A DNA stretch of 64,000 bases from Meghimatium bilineatum (GCA_034231615.1 CM067302.1:10241731-10305730); one strand, 5' to 3'. Positions 10,309-22,778 are shown, counted from the first letter of the stretch. The notes: generated by a model from the sequence alone, not told the origin. Translations and numbers: made by a program.

Positions 10309-11007
10309 GTGAGAGAGAGGGAGAGGGGGGGAAGAGGGGGTAGAGGGGGGAGAGAGAGGGGGGAGAGAGAGAGGTGGGAGAGAGAGGGGAGAGAGAGAGG
10401 GGAGAGAGGGGGAGAGAGAGGGAGGGAGAGAGATGGGAGAGAGAGAGGGAGAGAGGGGAGAGAGAGAGGGAGAGAGAAAGAGGAGAGATAGAGGGGAGAG
10501 AGGGGAGAGAGGGGGAGAGAGAGAGGGGGAGAGAGAGGGGAGAGAGGGGGAGAGAGGGGGGAGAGGGAGAGAGGGGAGAGAGAGAGGGGAGAGAGAGAGG
10601 GGAGAGAGGAGAGAGAGAGGGGAGAGAGAGGGGAGAGAGAGAGAGGGGGGAGAGAGCGGGAAGAGAGAGAGGGGAGAGAGGAGGGAGAGAGAGGGAGGGA
10701 GAGAGAGGGGAGAGAGAGGGGAGAGAGAGGGGGAGAGAGGAGAGAGAGAGGGGAGAGAGGGGAGAGAGAGGGGAGAGAGAGGGGAGAGAGAGGGAGGAGA
10801 GAGAGGGAGGAGAGAGAGGGGAGAGAGGGGAGAGAGGGGGAGAGAGAGGGGAGAGAGAGGGGAGAGGGAGAGGGGGAGAGAGGGGAGAGAGAGGGGGAGA
10901 GGGGAGAAAGAGAGGGGAGAGAGGGGAGAGAGAAGGGAGAGAGAGGGGGGAGAGAGAGGGGGGAGAGAGGGGAGAGAGAGTGGAGAGAGAGTGGAGAGAG
11001 AGAGGAA
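10309..11007 (+). repeat. 700-bp near-pure purine tract (GAGAGGGG)n
   Basis: The plus strand is almost entirely A and G, with units such as GGGGAGAGAGAGAGG and only isolated pyrimidines (near 10487, 10657 and 10980). Mirror-symmetric purine blocks of this kind can form triplex (H-DNA). The open frames rich in R/E/G or in S/L/P are compositional artefacts. Confidence 0.95.
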
Positions 11008-11333
11008 TACGCAGTGGCGACTCTTTTTCTTTTCGCTTTTTACCCCTCTAGGGCCTATGCCTTGCTGTGTCATTGTTATATAATATTTCTCTGGAGATGG
11101 CTTTTTTGTGTGTTTCATATATGTTTGTTTTCGTTGACTGGTTTATTTCTGTAATCCTTCGTGTGCAAGGTCCGCCCTAACTTTTTATCAATCATATTTA
11201 TATAGTAATTCTTTTGTGAGGGGCACTGCCAATTACTGAGGACAACCTTATGTAAAGGACACGTCGCATTGAGAAATAGAGAGAAGGGTAATACAGAACA
11301 ATAGTGCCCACTAAAATATACACACAAAATATC
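11008..11333. other. No gene recognised
   Basis: Unique AT-rich flank between the purine tract and a minus-strand LINE end. Confidence 0.4.
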
Positions 11334-11490
11334 TTCTTCTTCTTCTTCTTTCTGTCCTCATGCACCGTTTGGTGTTGAGGGGAGAGTGAGTCTTTTGCCC
11401 TTCTATTTGCCTCTTCTGCTGTTATATTTCCGAGTGTCTCTAATAAACTATCTATCCACCTTTTACGAGGGCGTCCAATAGGTCTCCTGT
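11334..11490 (-). mobile_element. LINE family C 3' end, short copy
   Basis: Reverse complement of the end of the element at 6665-6842: the GRPRKRWIDSLLETLGNITA region and a TTCTTCTTCTTCTTCTT tail at the left. Imperfect flanking repeats CACAAAATATC (11323) and ACACAATATC (11492) suggest a target-site duplication. Confidence 0.82.
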
Positions 11491-11514
11491 AACACAATAT
11501 CTAAATTATAGTTT

Positions 11515-11645
11515 GTTTGTTTGTTTTTCGTTCGCTCCATTGTAACCATCAAGGATATCCGTGCGATTTACGCCGGGAGCGTGATTACGTTGTGCCACCG
11601 TTATGCGCATTGTAGGCCTAGCACATCCGATTTCGGCATGTATCT
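11515..11645 (-). mobile_element. Degenerate SINE-like (GAA)n family copy
   Basis: Diverged version of the family: TTCGTTCGCTCC, GCGTGATTACGTTGTGCC and GCCTAGCACATCCGATTTCG align in order with the copies at 8.2 and 57.2 kb. Confidence 0.5.
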
Positions 11646-11649
11646 AATT

Positions 11650-12300
11650 ATAGTAAAACATGTATAAACAGAAATTCATAAATTCAAACAGATTTTGCTT
11701 TACCCGGATACTAAACCGCCATCCCGATCATTCCTGTGTGTAAATACAACTTAATGAACGATAACATTCTAGCAAATACCCCCACACAAGCGCTAGAAAC
11801 ACATACACATATTCCTACACACACCCCGCACATACTCAATCACACTTACAGCTTGTGAACTAACTATGAATGAAAGTTATAACGAGCTTTTCGTGTTCTC
11901 CGGCCGGGATGAAATTGTTAGATGGCCATTCCAACACTTCTTACAGCCGAATATATCCATTAAATTGAGCCCTATATGAGGGCGGAGGGCGCACTTCTAG
12001 GCAATAGTTTATCAAGAACATTGCAATACATTTCATTTACTTGCTAATTGTTTCTCTGTTTCTTGTTCTATAATTCTTGCGTACTTGTTCTAGATTCTTG
12101 TAAATCAACTTTTGATAATATGTTCTTATCGATTCTTGTATACCAACTTTTGAGAACTATGATGTTATTAATTCTTGTATAATCAAGTTTTCAGATCTAT
12201 GCTCTTACTGAAAAATGTGCACTTATTGATTCTTGTATATCGATTTTAAATATCTATATGGTAATCGATTTTTGTATAGGAAATATTGCAAACTAGTAGG
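11650..12300. other. No gene; degenerate ~42-bp repeats in the right half
   Basis: 11650-12060 is unique. From 12061, phrases such as GATTCTTGTATACCAACTTT recur about every 42 bases with heavy divergence, an old array next to the younger one that follows. Confidence 0.5.
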
Positions 12301-12319
12301 TTCCTGTTTACTGTGAAGG

Positions 12320-12685
12320 AACATTTGCAATACATTGCACTGTTTATTGTGATCGTTTGAAATACATTGCACTGTTTATTGTGTTTGAAAGTTTGAAATA
12401 CATTGCACTGTTTATTGTGTTTCAACATTTGCAATACATTGCACTGTTTATTGTGATCGTTTGAAATACATTGCACTGTTTATTGTGTTTGAAAGCTTGA
12501 AATACATTGCACTGTTTATTGTGTTTGAACGTTTGAAATACATTGCACTGTTTATTGTATTTGAACATTTGCAATACATTGCACTGTTTATTGTGTTTGA
12601 ACATTTGCAATACATTGCACTGTTTATTGTGTTTCAACATTTGCAATACATTGCACTGTTTATTGTGTTTTAACATTTGCAATGC
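12320..12685. repeat. 36-bp minisatellite
   Basis: About ten units of AATACATTGCACTGTTTATT plus GTGTTTGAACATTTGC. Two units are shortened to 30 bp (GTGATCGTTTGA). Confidence 0.93.
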
Positions 12686-12789
12686 AATGCACTGATGCTA
12701 GCAGTTTTCAGTATAAGAAAGTCAGCATGGTTAAATTGGTAAATTTATCGAGTGTAGTGGAAACATTGTTTTCACTAGTGAAGAAACAG

Positions 12790-12900
12790 TTTAAAGCCTC
12801 CTGGGTATGAAAGAAAGCTCAGAAAGTTTCCCATAGCACATAGAAAGTAAGAGCTAATTGCTCGTAATTCCAGAGGTTCTAAAACAAACAACTTCAGCCG
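12790..12900. repeat. Dispersed repeat, TCCTGGGTATGAAAGAAAGC family
   Basis: Shares about 105 bases with 49130-49240: TCCTGGGTATGAAAGAAAGC, GCACATAGAAAGTAAGAG and AATTGCTCGTAATTCC. A shorter trace is at 24385-24425. Class unknown. Confidence 0.6.
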
Positions 12901-12961
12901 GTAATAACACACACTAGTAATGATTTTGGATCAAGAAATTGTAGCTAATTGCACAATAATT

Positions 12962-13500
12962 GGTTGGGAAACATCTAGAAAAAGTTGGGAAGACATGTAG
13001 AAAATGGTGGGAAAACATGTAGAAAATGGTGGAGAATCGTGTAGAAAATGGTTGGGAAACATGTAGAAAAGGTTGGGGCACATAGAAAATGGTGGGGAAA
13101 CATGTAGAAAAGGTTGGGGCACATAGAAAATGGTGGGGAAACATGTAGAAAATGGTGGGGAAAAGTAGAAAATGGTGGGAAAACATGTGGGAAATGGTGG
13201 GAAAACATTTAGAAATGGTGGGGAAACATGTAGAAAATGATCGAAAAACATGTAGAAATGGTGGGGAATCAAGTAGAAAATGATCGGAAAACATGTAGAA
13301 ATGGTGGGGAAACATGTAGAAAATGATGTGAAAACATGTAGAAAATGATGTGAAAACATGTAGAAAATGGTGGGGAAACATGTAGAAAAGGTTGGGGCAC
13401 ATAGAAAATGGTGGGGAAACATGTAGAAAATGGTGAGGAAACATGTAGAAAAGGTTGGGGCACATAGAAAATGGTGGGGAAACATGTAGAAAATGGTGTC
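12962..13500. repeat. ~22-bp minisatellite (GGGGAAACATGTAGAAAATG)
   Basis: Around 25 units of GGGGAAACATGTAGAAAATGGT with variants TTGGGGCACATAG and ATGATCGAAAAACATG. Open minus frames rich in F, H, P and S derive from the unit. Confidence 0.92.
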
Positions 13501-13619
13501 AAAGTACAAGACATTGCAATTAGAACACAATAAATTATAGGAAAATACATTAAACAGTGACCCACACACTAAACTCTGTCGCACACATGATGTAATAGCA
13601 TAAGCATAAGGTATGTAAT

Positions 13620-13800
13620 AGAGAAATTCAAGAAGGAAAAAGGGTTTTGACGGAGAAAATCATGGAGGGAAAGGGTATCTATAAGAGAAAATCATGATGA
13701 GAAGCGATTTAGAAGAAAAAAATAAAGTAATTAGGAGAGGGGTTTAGAAGTGAAAATTATATAGAGGAGAGGGGTTTACAAGTGAAAATGTTAAAAAGAT
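13620..13800. repeat. Degenerate ~31-bp repeat
   Basis: Five or six diverged units containing GAGAAAATCATG or GAGAGGGGTTTAGAAGTGAA. Confidence 0.55.
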
Positions 13801-13961
13801 CCATTTGCAAAAAAAAAAAAAAAACAGAATAAGAGATACTGCTATCTATCGGAAAGGCACAGATATCTCAACCAATCTGTATAGATAAAAAAATGCATTC
13901 CGTTCGCCACGTCATATCCTGCTAATCGGCAGAAGACAATTATAAAAATAACTATTGTATT

Positions 13962-14405
13962 TTCTCTGTTAAATACCTTCTCTGTCATTGATTTTCTCTG
14001 TTAAATACCTTCTTCTCTCTGATTTTATCTGTTAAATACCTTCTTCCTCTCTGATTTTCTCTGTTAAATACCTTCTTCCTCTGATTTTCTCTGTTAAATA
14101 CCTTCTTACTCTCTGATTTTCTCTGTTAAATACCTTCTTCCTCTGATTTTCTCTGTTAAATACCTTCTTCCTCTGATTTTCTCTGTTAAATACCTTCTTC
14201 CTCTCTGATGTTCTCTGTTAAATACCTTCTTCCTCTGATGTTCTCTGTTAAATACATTCTTCCTCTGATTCTCTGTTAAATACCTTCTTCCTCTGATTTT
14301 CTCTGTTAAATACCTTCTTCTTCTGATTCTCTCTGTTAAATACTTTCTTCCTCTGATTTTCTCTGTTAAATACCTTCTACCTCTTGATGTTCTCTTCTAA
14401 ATCCC
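13962..14405. repeat. 30-bp minisatellite (GTTAAATACCTTCTTCCTCT)
   Basis: About 15 units of TTCTCTGTTAAATACCTTCT plus TCCTCTGATT. 14406-14680, which follows, is unique and shows no gene. Confidence 0.93.
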
Positions 14406-14681
14406 TTCTCCCTACAGGAGAAACCTACAGAAATATGTTGCATTACTCCAAACACTATTACTACATATCTCATGAAATATCGCCTGAAAGGTGACATTTC
14501 TGTTGCTCCTTTCATCCTCGTCTGTGGGTCGCCGCCCAGCACAATTTCAAATTATTTTTTCTTAACCATTTTTGGAAATTGCTGTGATTTGTATTACTGA
14601 AAGAAAGCTGTCGACACAAAGTGACATTTGAATATCACTCTGACTGTCACATAGCGGATTAGCAGAACATTAAATCAATAT

Positions 14682-14815
14682 ATGCAAGTGCAGTTATATG
14701 CAAATGCAGTTATATACAAGTGCAGTTATATGAAAGTGCAGTTATATGCAAGTGCAGTTATATGCAAGTGCAGTTATATGCAAGTGCAGTTATATGCAAG
14801 TGCAGTTATACTCGT
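14682..14815. repeat. 16-bp minisatellite (TATATGCAAGTGCAGT)
   Basis: About eight units, directly upstream of a LINE RT relic. Confidence 0.9.
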
Positions 14816-14844
14816 AGCAAAAGGGGTATAAGAACAAACAGAGG

Positions 14845-15590
14845 AGTGTCAATAGGTTCCAAATCCAATCAGGAGTTCTCCAGGGGTGTGTCATTTCACC
14901 TCTACGTTTTATAACATGTATCGATCACATCTGTAAACTAACAAGTACTAAATGTAGTGAAGTACACGAAGAAGATAAAATGAACGACAAATTGAACGAA
15001 CTACTCTTTTTAGACGACCAAGTACGGTCGCAGGAAAAACACCCGCAAGAAGAACATCCGCAAGAACATATTAACACTCAACACAACACGTCAACATTCA
15101 ACATGCAGATTAATATTGAAATAACCATAAAATGTAATAGCAAAGAAAGAAAGAAATATCACTATCTCCATCGATGATAAACACCTTAAACAGTTAAATG
15201 AGTTCACTTACTTAGGAAGCATTATATCGAGTGAAGGGAAAACCAGTAAAGAGATACAAAATAGATGAAACAAAACATACCAGATCCTAGGACAGATGAC
15301 ACGCATTTTCAAGAACAAAAATGTAAACATAGACACTAAAGTTGCATTATACAAGACTAGTATTATTCCATCACTATGCTACCAGTGCCAAACCTGGACA
15401 ATGACAGAACAAGACAAAAGAAAAATAGTGACAGAAGAAATTACTTGTCTACGAAGAATACTCGGAGTGTCACGGGAGATAGAATTAGAAACGATAACAT
15501 CAGACAGATAACCACAACAATACCAGTATTGGAACACATCAAAAGACAACAATCACGTGGTTTTCACACGCTTCCAGACTACCAACAGAC
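14845..15590 (+). pseudogene. LINE reverse transcriptase relic, family D
   Basis: Frames give GVLQGCVISPLRFITCIDHI (RT palm), NELLFLDDQV (catalytic FADD altered to FLDD), LNEFTYLGSI, SLCYQCQTWTM, EITCLRRILGV and [10 protein letters not shown]. Multiple stops and a GAA/CCG-rich local insertion (15030-15075) break it. It ends exactly where the GATA/GACA tract begins. Confidence 0.8.
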
Positions 15591-15591
15591 A

Positions 15592-16832
<1,241 letters not shown>

Positions 16833-17395
16833 ATCGATGAATATCGTTGAGACCACAAGACTTACAATTGACGAAAGACAAGATTGATGTGTGTCTGTTG
16901 TTTGTTTATCACTATCGTCAAGAATTGCGAGCAACTTGCTCTTACTTCCTATGTGCAGTAGGGATGGTCACTCTAGTTTCCATACCCAGGAAACTTCAGC
17001 GTGTAGCTAACTACAAAGCTTATTGAATGTGTCTTCTACTGGGAGGGTGTGGTTACGTAAAATGCACATTATATGGTGAAATACGCTCCTTTCAACCGTG
17101 GGTGTTAGTACAGTTTGGTTATATCAGAGCTTTATAGCTATAAACATACAGTGGAGGTCGTGATTGTGGTAATTCATTTACAACCGCCTCAATGTTTTAA
17201 AAATATTAAATCATTTGAACTTTGACCTCGCAGGAGCACATCACTCTTGTTACAGCTACAATTAGTTCAAGGCATGAGTTATAGTTCTTGTAGTCATCAT
17301 AATAACATTTATTTAAATACTATCATGTGTTTGCAGTTTAATTTTGTGAATCGATGTTGACACACTGAGCAAATTCATAAAGTGTGGTGCTTCAA
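16833..17395. other. No gene recognised
   Basis: Unique sequence with no ORF or element that I can place. Confidence 0.4.
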
Positions 17396-17576
17396 CGTTT
17401 TAGAATATTATCAATAACTCGGACACATAATCACAAATGATGGTATATATGAAAGAGAAGTTAAAATGAGAACCGGAATGGTTAAAACTCAATAACATGA
17501 GGAAAATATTGACATCTAAACAAATTATCTCGACTGCAAATATTTCCTGTCACAGTTCTAGTTGTATGTAGCTCTA
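17396..17576 (+). pseudogene. LINE fragment, YLGHIITNDG region
   Basis: Broken frames give LGHIITNDGIYEREVKMRTG, MVKTQ and, after a frame change, NNMRKILTSKQI. This is the conserved segment after the RT palm in RTE-like LINEs. The last bases, TGTCACAGTTCTAGTTGTATG, run straight into a 16-bp array built from that phrase. Confidence 0.7.
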
Positions 17577-17757
17577 GTTGTATGTAGCTCTAGTTGTATG
17601 TAGCTCTAGTTGTATGTAGCTCTAGTTGTATGTAGCTCTAGTTGTATGTAGCTCTAGTTGTATGTAGCTCTAGTTGTATGTAGCTCTAGTTGCATTTAAC
17701 TCTAGTTGTATGTAGCTCTAGTTGTATATAGTTCTAGTTGTGTGTAACTCTAATCCA
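17562..17757. repeat. 16-bp minisatellite (TAGCTCTAGTTGTATG)
   Basis: About eleven units, the first overlapping the LINE fragment on its left and the last ones diverging (CATTTAAC, TATAGTTC). Confidence 0.92.
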
Positions 17758-17759
17758 CA

Positions 17760-18713
17760 GTTGGGCAATAAGAACACGTTGTAGATGAATTGTGTGATCG
17801 CCATTCTATTTTTGCAGCAAATGTTCACACACGACGTAAGCTTGAGTACAATTTACCATGAAACAAATGTCTCTGGAGTAGCATAAACACACTGTAATGT
17901 CTAGTAGATTCGTATTTCCTAACACACTACAAAGAGCTCGCTGTGTGAATTACACAGATAAAATGGCACATATTCAACTAAGATATAAAGAAATAAATAG
18001 AGATTTGTATACGGATTGGTCAATATTTGGCAACATTTCGGAGGAAAAAAAAACCGATTACAAATAGAAAAAGTTAACAAAAACAAAAATATATTGAAAG
18101 GTAGAAAGATGAAACATTAACTCATTATTACCAACAAGCCTATAAAACAGGCAGTTGATCGTATTTCTTTTGTGGATAAGTCCATTAAACAATTTTTTTT
18201 TATGGTGGGTTCTGTCGTTCGTCTATCACATGTGATGGTGACCATTTGTTACATCCATTTCTTCAATATTTGATGTGATTTTGTCTTTGAGTTCGTAGGT
18301 AAATTATAAGCTATATGGTGGTTCTTAAGGTTTTTGTTGAGGTGACCACTTTCGATGTTGTTTGACCTGCTCTCAACTTTCTAACTTGTCTCTAAATCTT
18401 TTGACATTTCTCCCATTCTCATACAATGTCGCGCTTAGTGTTTTTTTCCTTCTTTTTTAATTGCAGAGTTTAATGTAGCTCTTATTTTTGCAGCATCTTC
18501 CTATTGTCATGATTTGTGTCCATGATTTGTGTAAGGGATTGTGTCTATGATTTGTGTCCATGATGTATGTCCATGATGTTTATCGTGGTGTGTGTGCAAT
18601 GGTTTGTGTCACATTCGATTGGTCCGTTCGGGTGACTTTGAGTGCACGCTTTGAATGTCTTGATAAAATCTATGTTGGTGTCGTCAATCGAAGCCATTTA
18701 ACCAAACTGTCCA
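17760..18713. other. No gene; small TTTGTGTCCATGA repeat
   Basis: Unique AT-rich sequence. GATTTGTGTCCATGA-like phrases repeat four to five times at 18511-18580. Confidence 0.4.
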
Positions 18714-18715
18714 AT

Positions 18716-18800
18716 ACACTGTTTCCCAACGTGGGACCCACGCCCCACAGGAGGGCAAAGTGATTGTTCAGGGGGACAATTCTGATAAAAAATATTATGC
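18716..18800 (+). mobile_element. Possible hAT-type transposon end
   Basis: CACTGTTTCCCAACGTGGG followed by ACCCACGCCCCACAGG and GGGCAAAGTGATT matches the CAGTGTTTCCCAACGTGGGG type of hAT terminus known from animals. No opposite end was found before 19500, so it is a fragment. Confidence 0.45.
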
Positions 18801-19525
18801 ACTAGAGTTTTAACTGTCTATTATATATTTAGAAAATTGACTTACTGTTTTTTCTTTCTAATTTCCTAGTGATTTCCTCCTAATATCTAAGGCATGAACA
18901 AGTTGTTATTAGGCTTCATTTAGGGAATAATATAATTTGTGAAATACAAGAATCAGTGGACACATCACGTGACAACAATACCAACTTTTTAATTTCATAT
19001 CCTAGTGCAAAGTATATTGTTATTGATGGGGTCTTTGTTACCTCTAATATTTTATGGTAGTGAGTCCTGATATAACCTAATTGGACTTTGTCCGCTGGTT
19101 GAAAGGGGCACGCCTCTCCAAAAGAGAGGCAAACTCATTAACTACCTATATCCTATTGCACTATTTCGGAAACTTAAAAAGTAGTAACTTAAAATATCGA
19201 TCTAGCGATTTGCGCGCAATGAACTGGCCATCCACCTCCAATTCAGTGTGCAGCGCGCATGTCGAGTGATCAGGGTATCTCATCGCGCAACGTGTAGAAT
19301 ATTGAATGCGTCGGTATATGCGTCTTTATCGGAATTTCGTTCCGTTTAATTATGTTAGCTATTTGTTCCGTAGACACCTGTCCACTGATTCTTGTATTGT
19401 ACCATTTTTTAATATAAAAAAAATATGTATATCTTACATTGGGGGGGGGCATCAAAATTTTAGAAAAACTTAGGTGGGGCAGGGTAATAAAAAAGGCTGG
19501 GAAACAATGGTCCAATATCTTTTCT
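18801..19525. other. No gene recognised
   Basis: Unique sequence. A 62-codon open frame at 19081 has no recognisable motif. GGGGCACGCCTCTCC followed by AAAAGAGAGGC forms a short hairpin. Confidence 0.35.
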
Positions 19526-19935
19526 CTAGTCCTTTCCCTTGATCTTTACTTCTATCTTCCCTTCTATCTTTCCTGTTGTCACTATATTGTTAATGCCTCC
19601 TCTTCTCATTATGTGCCCAATAAATGTTGACTGCTTTTTTCTTATATTATCAATAATGAATCTTTTCACATCCATCCTTCGAAGACATTCTTCATTAGTA
19701 ATCTTTACTGTCCAAGGAATGCGTAACATTCCTCGAATAAATCACATTTCAGCTACCGCCAATGATGTTTATGATGTGTTATTTATTGTCCATGATGCAC
19801 TTCCATAGAGTAGCACGGGGTGAATGTAGCATTTAAAAACACGTTTTCTAGTATCCATCGATATGTACTTGATGTATAGGATATTTTTTATTTTAAGGAA
19901 TACATCTTTTGCTTGTACTACATTATTCGTTCTAA
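19526..19935 (-). pseudogene. LINE family B-like fragment
   Basis: Minus-strand reading, 5' to 3': KIKNILYIKYISMDTRKRVF, KCYIHPVLLYGSASWTINN, MLRIPWTVKITNEECLRRMD, FIGHIMRRGGINNIVTTGKI. Order and motifs match family B, but GKIEVKIKGKD replaces the GNRDRRRQRE block and there is no tail. Confidence 0.8.
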
Positions 19936-20343
19936 ATTCTGTTTATTTGAGCAACCACTAATAAATGATACATGCATGCGGGTATACACAAACATATTGA
20001 GCTATTTTCGGAGTCGTTATCTGCCTGAGTATAGACATCTAGACATCTTGTCAACAGATCAGACCAGGGAAAGACTCTGAAAAATGGCTTTATTGAATCC
20101 ACAATAGCCGGAAGCATAATATTGTTAATTTTATAATGTTACAAATTTTACGCACTTTCTTTCTCTTTTTTTTCTTTTTTTTTTCTTGATGGAGGAGATG
20201 AGGTGGGGCTTACATTGTCTTTCCATGTGGGCAGCATAGTTATATTTTTTTCAAATTGGGAATATGCCTCTGGTGTGTGAAAAAGCTGTTAAAAATAGAT
20301 TAACCGGCTTCTTATATTCCATCATCATCGACTCCTAATTACA
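19936..20343. other. No gene recognised
   Basis: Unique sequence with T-rich runs near 20160-20190. Confidence 0.4.
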
Positions 20344-20660
20344 TATAGTCACCATATAGTCACCATATAGTCACCATATAGTCACCATATAGTCATCATA
20401 TAGTCACCATATAGTCACCATATAAGTAAAAGTAAAGTAACCCATAGCATTTATTAATGCCGTAGGGGTGTGAGATGTTAGCGATCTCACATTTCAGAGG
20501 CTCTGCAAATGAGGGTGGTAGCCATCTCCTCTCCCTCGCAGTATTTACTTCCCGGATTAATCCGGTACCCATTTAAGGCTGGGTCGACCTGGGAGCCGTT
20601 GCGATCTGAAAAACATGTCCGCCTCAACTGGGGATAGTCAATAGTCACCATATAGTCACA
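20344..20660. repeat. 11-bp minisatellite (CATATAGTCAC), split by a SINE
   Basis: Seven to eight units at 20344-20424 and a remnant at 20641-20660, on either side of the insertion at 20425-20640. Confidence 0.88.
20425..20640 (-). mobile_element. tRNA-derived SINE inserted in the 11-bp array
   Basis: Read on the minus strand it has a B-box-like AGGTCGACCCAG, GGGTACCGGATTAATCCGGG, CCTCTGAAATGTGAGATCGC and CACCCCTACGGCATTAATAA, and ends in TTACTTTACTTTTACTT. ATAGTCACCATATA flanks it at 20411-20424 and 20641-20654, though the array itself supplies that word. I recognise this type from mollusc genomes. The tRNA origin is inferred from the imperfect B box. Confidence 0.65.
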
Positions 20661-20736
20661 TACCAATGTGACCGTCGATGGCATTACTGTTAGTTTTCTG
20701 TTATCTGTTTTAATTTAATTTGGTTTCATTTGGTAT

Positions 20737-20765
20737 CTTGATAAAGGTCTTTTGATCGAAACGTC
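20737..20765 (+). other. Hammerhead-like stem-loop motif
   Basis: CTTGATAA, A, hairpin GGTC-TTTT-GATC, then GAAACGTC. Clearest of the four copies. Canonical C3 and G8 of the hammerhead core are replaced (TTGATAA for CTGATGA), so activity is doubtful. Confidence 0.45.
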
Positions 20766-21207
20766 GTAATGTGTGTGTTGTTATGTTTATCTCTAACTAG
20801 CAAAACTTTATTACTCTATTCCTGGATCTATCTTTATAGTCAGCAAGCTGTGCATCCATATATTTGCATAAATACATCAATATAAGTACATTAATATCTC
20901 TGAAGTAATTAATCATCTTACCTTTCACCTCGGACATCTGCATATACTGGCTAAGGGAAAAAAGTACGTCACGGTTAGGGGTATATGTTTGTGGGATTTC
21001 CCGTTTCTAACCAATTCTGACTAGTAGGCTGTTATACGAGCGTGGTTATATATAAGAGACCTGTCAACTTAACTATGAAGGTGTAGTTGTTACAATCACC
21101 ATGTAGATGTAAGTGTTGCTTTGGCATGAAGTTGTAGGTGGCACCATGACCAAGATGGAGTAGGCGTTATACGGACCGGGAAGGCGTAAAAATTTCTCTG
21201 ACCATGA
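20766..21207. other. No gene recognised
   Basis: Unique sequence leading into the 26-bp array. Early degenerate units begin near 21080 (GTAGGTG, GTAGGCGTTA). Confidence 0.4.
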
Positions 21208-21625
21208 AGAAGTAGGCTGTACTCTGACTATAAAGGAGTAGGCTATACTCTGACTATAAAGTAGTAGGCTATACTCTGAATATACAGGAGCAGGCTATAC
21301 TCTGACTATAAAGTAGTAGGCTATACTCTGACGATAAAGGAGTAGGCTATACTCTGACTATAAAGTAGTAGGCTATACTCTATAAAGTAGTAGGCTATAC
21401 TCTGACTATAAAGTAGTAGGCTATACTCTATAAAGTAGTAGGCTATAATCTGACTATAAAGAAGTAGGCTATAATCTGACTATAAAGTAGTTGGCTATAC
21501 TCTGACTATAAAGTAGTAGGCTATACTCTGACTATAAAGGAGTAGGCTATACTCTATAAAGTAGTAGGCTATACTCTGACTATAAAGTAGTAGGCTATAC
21601 TCTGACTATGAAGGAGTAAGTGTAA
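21208..21625. repeat. 26-bp minisatellite (CTATAAAGTAGTAGGCTATA)
   Basis: About 17 units of TCTGACTATAAAGTAGTAGG plus CTATAC. Some units are shortened to 19 bp by loss of CTGACTA, a recurrent variant. Confidence 0.93.
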
Positions 21626-21694
21626 TCCTGACCATGAAGAGGTAGGCGTTACCATGAATGAGTAGACTGTATGAATAGATTATAATCGACCAAT

Positions 21695-22335
21695 CAATAT
21701 TTTTTTAAATCTGTTTACATACTTTATTATGTTCTTTAGTGTATAAATCTGTTTACACACTTTATTATGTTCTTTAGTGTATAAATCTGTTTACACACTT
21801 TATTATGTTCTTTGTTGTAGAAATATATTTATTCCTTATTATGTTCTTTGTTGTAGAAATCTGTTTATTCCTTATTATGTTCTTTGGTGTATAAATCTGT
21901 TTACACACTTTATTATGTTCTTTGGTGTATAAATCTGTTTACACACTTTATTATGTTCTTTGTTGTAGAAATCTATTTTATCCTTATTATGTTCTTTGGT
22001 GTATAAATCTGTTTACACACTTTATTATGTTCTTTGGTGTATAAATCTGTTTACACACTTTATTATGTTCTTTGTTGTAGAAATCTATTTATTCCTTATT
22101 ATGTTCTTTGTTGTAGAAATCTATTTATTCCTTATTATGTTCTTTGGTGTATAAATCTGTTTACACACTTTATTATGTTCTTTGGTGTATAAATCTGTTT
22201 ACACACTTTATTATGTTCTTTATTGTAGAAATCTGTTGATAACTTGCAATGTTCTTTGTAGTAGAAATCTGTTTACACACTTTATTATGTTCTTTGTTGC
22301 AGAGATCTGTTTACACACTTATGTTCTGTGTTTAC
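21695..22335. repeat. 38-bp minisatellite
   Basis: About 17 units of TTTACACACTTTATTATGTT plus CTTTGGTGTATAAATCTG. The TTGTAGAAATC(T/A)ATTTATTCC variant recurs in a pattern that suggests multi-unit duplication. Confidence 0.93.
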
Positions 22336-22457
22336 CTTGTATTGTCAAAATCATTCTCCAATAACACATTAGAGACTGATCTCAGCCAAATTTCCCCAAA
22401 AAGCTGCCTAGACCTGGTAAAGTAGTCAATAGGAGAGCTCATTAATGTCAGGACACG

Positions 22458-22765
22458 TTAGAGGAATCGCTGTTTGATGTTCATCTTGGATTTTATGTCT
22501 GTAATCGCAGCGTATCCAGCTCTCAGACGGTACTCTCTTCTCCACGGAATAACTTTTCCGAATTCCACCAAAAATTTCGCAAACATCAACAGCTTAGAAA
22601 CCGCTAAATTTAAAATCCCTAAAAGTGTCTTTCTCAATCTGGTGTCGACTTCTTGTGATATTTCCCTGAGGAGGTTCCCGTCCTTTCGTGTTTTCTTCTT
22701 CTCCATGTTTTTCAATGACTTGTTTGTCAGCTGACACAGTTTCGCTATTTTAGAGGGGAAAAAAT
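22458..22765 (-). CDS. Candidate terminal exon of an unidentified host gene
   Basis: The minus strand is open for about 100 codons and ends in a stop near 22458. It reads through LREISQEVDTRLRKTLLGIL, LMFAKFLVEFGKVIPWRREY and LRAGYAAITDIKSKMNIKQR. It contains no repeat. GC content is higher than in the flanks, and a TTTTTTCCCCTCTAAAATAG acceptor-like site lies just upstream on that strand near 22750-22770. I do not recognise the protein. It could equally be a chance frame. Confidence 0.25.
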
Positions 22766-22778
22766 ACAGTTTTTTCAC

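Noticed and set aside
19081-19269. 62-codon open frame as a small gene
   Set aside because: No motif, no ATG context or splice signals that stand out, and it includes a hairpin-forming CTCTCCAAAAGAGAG.
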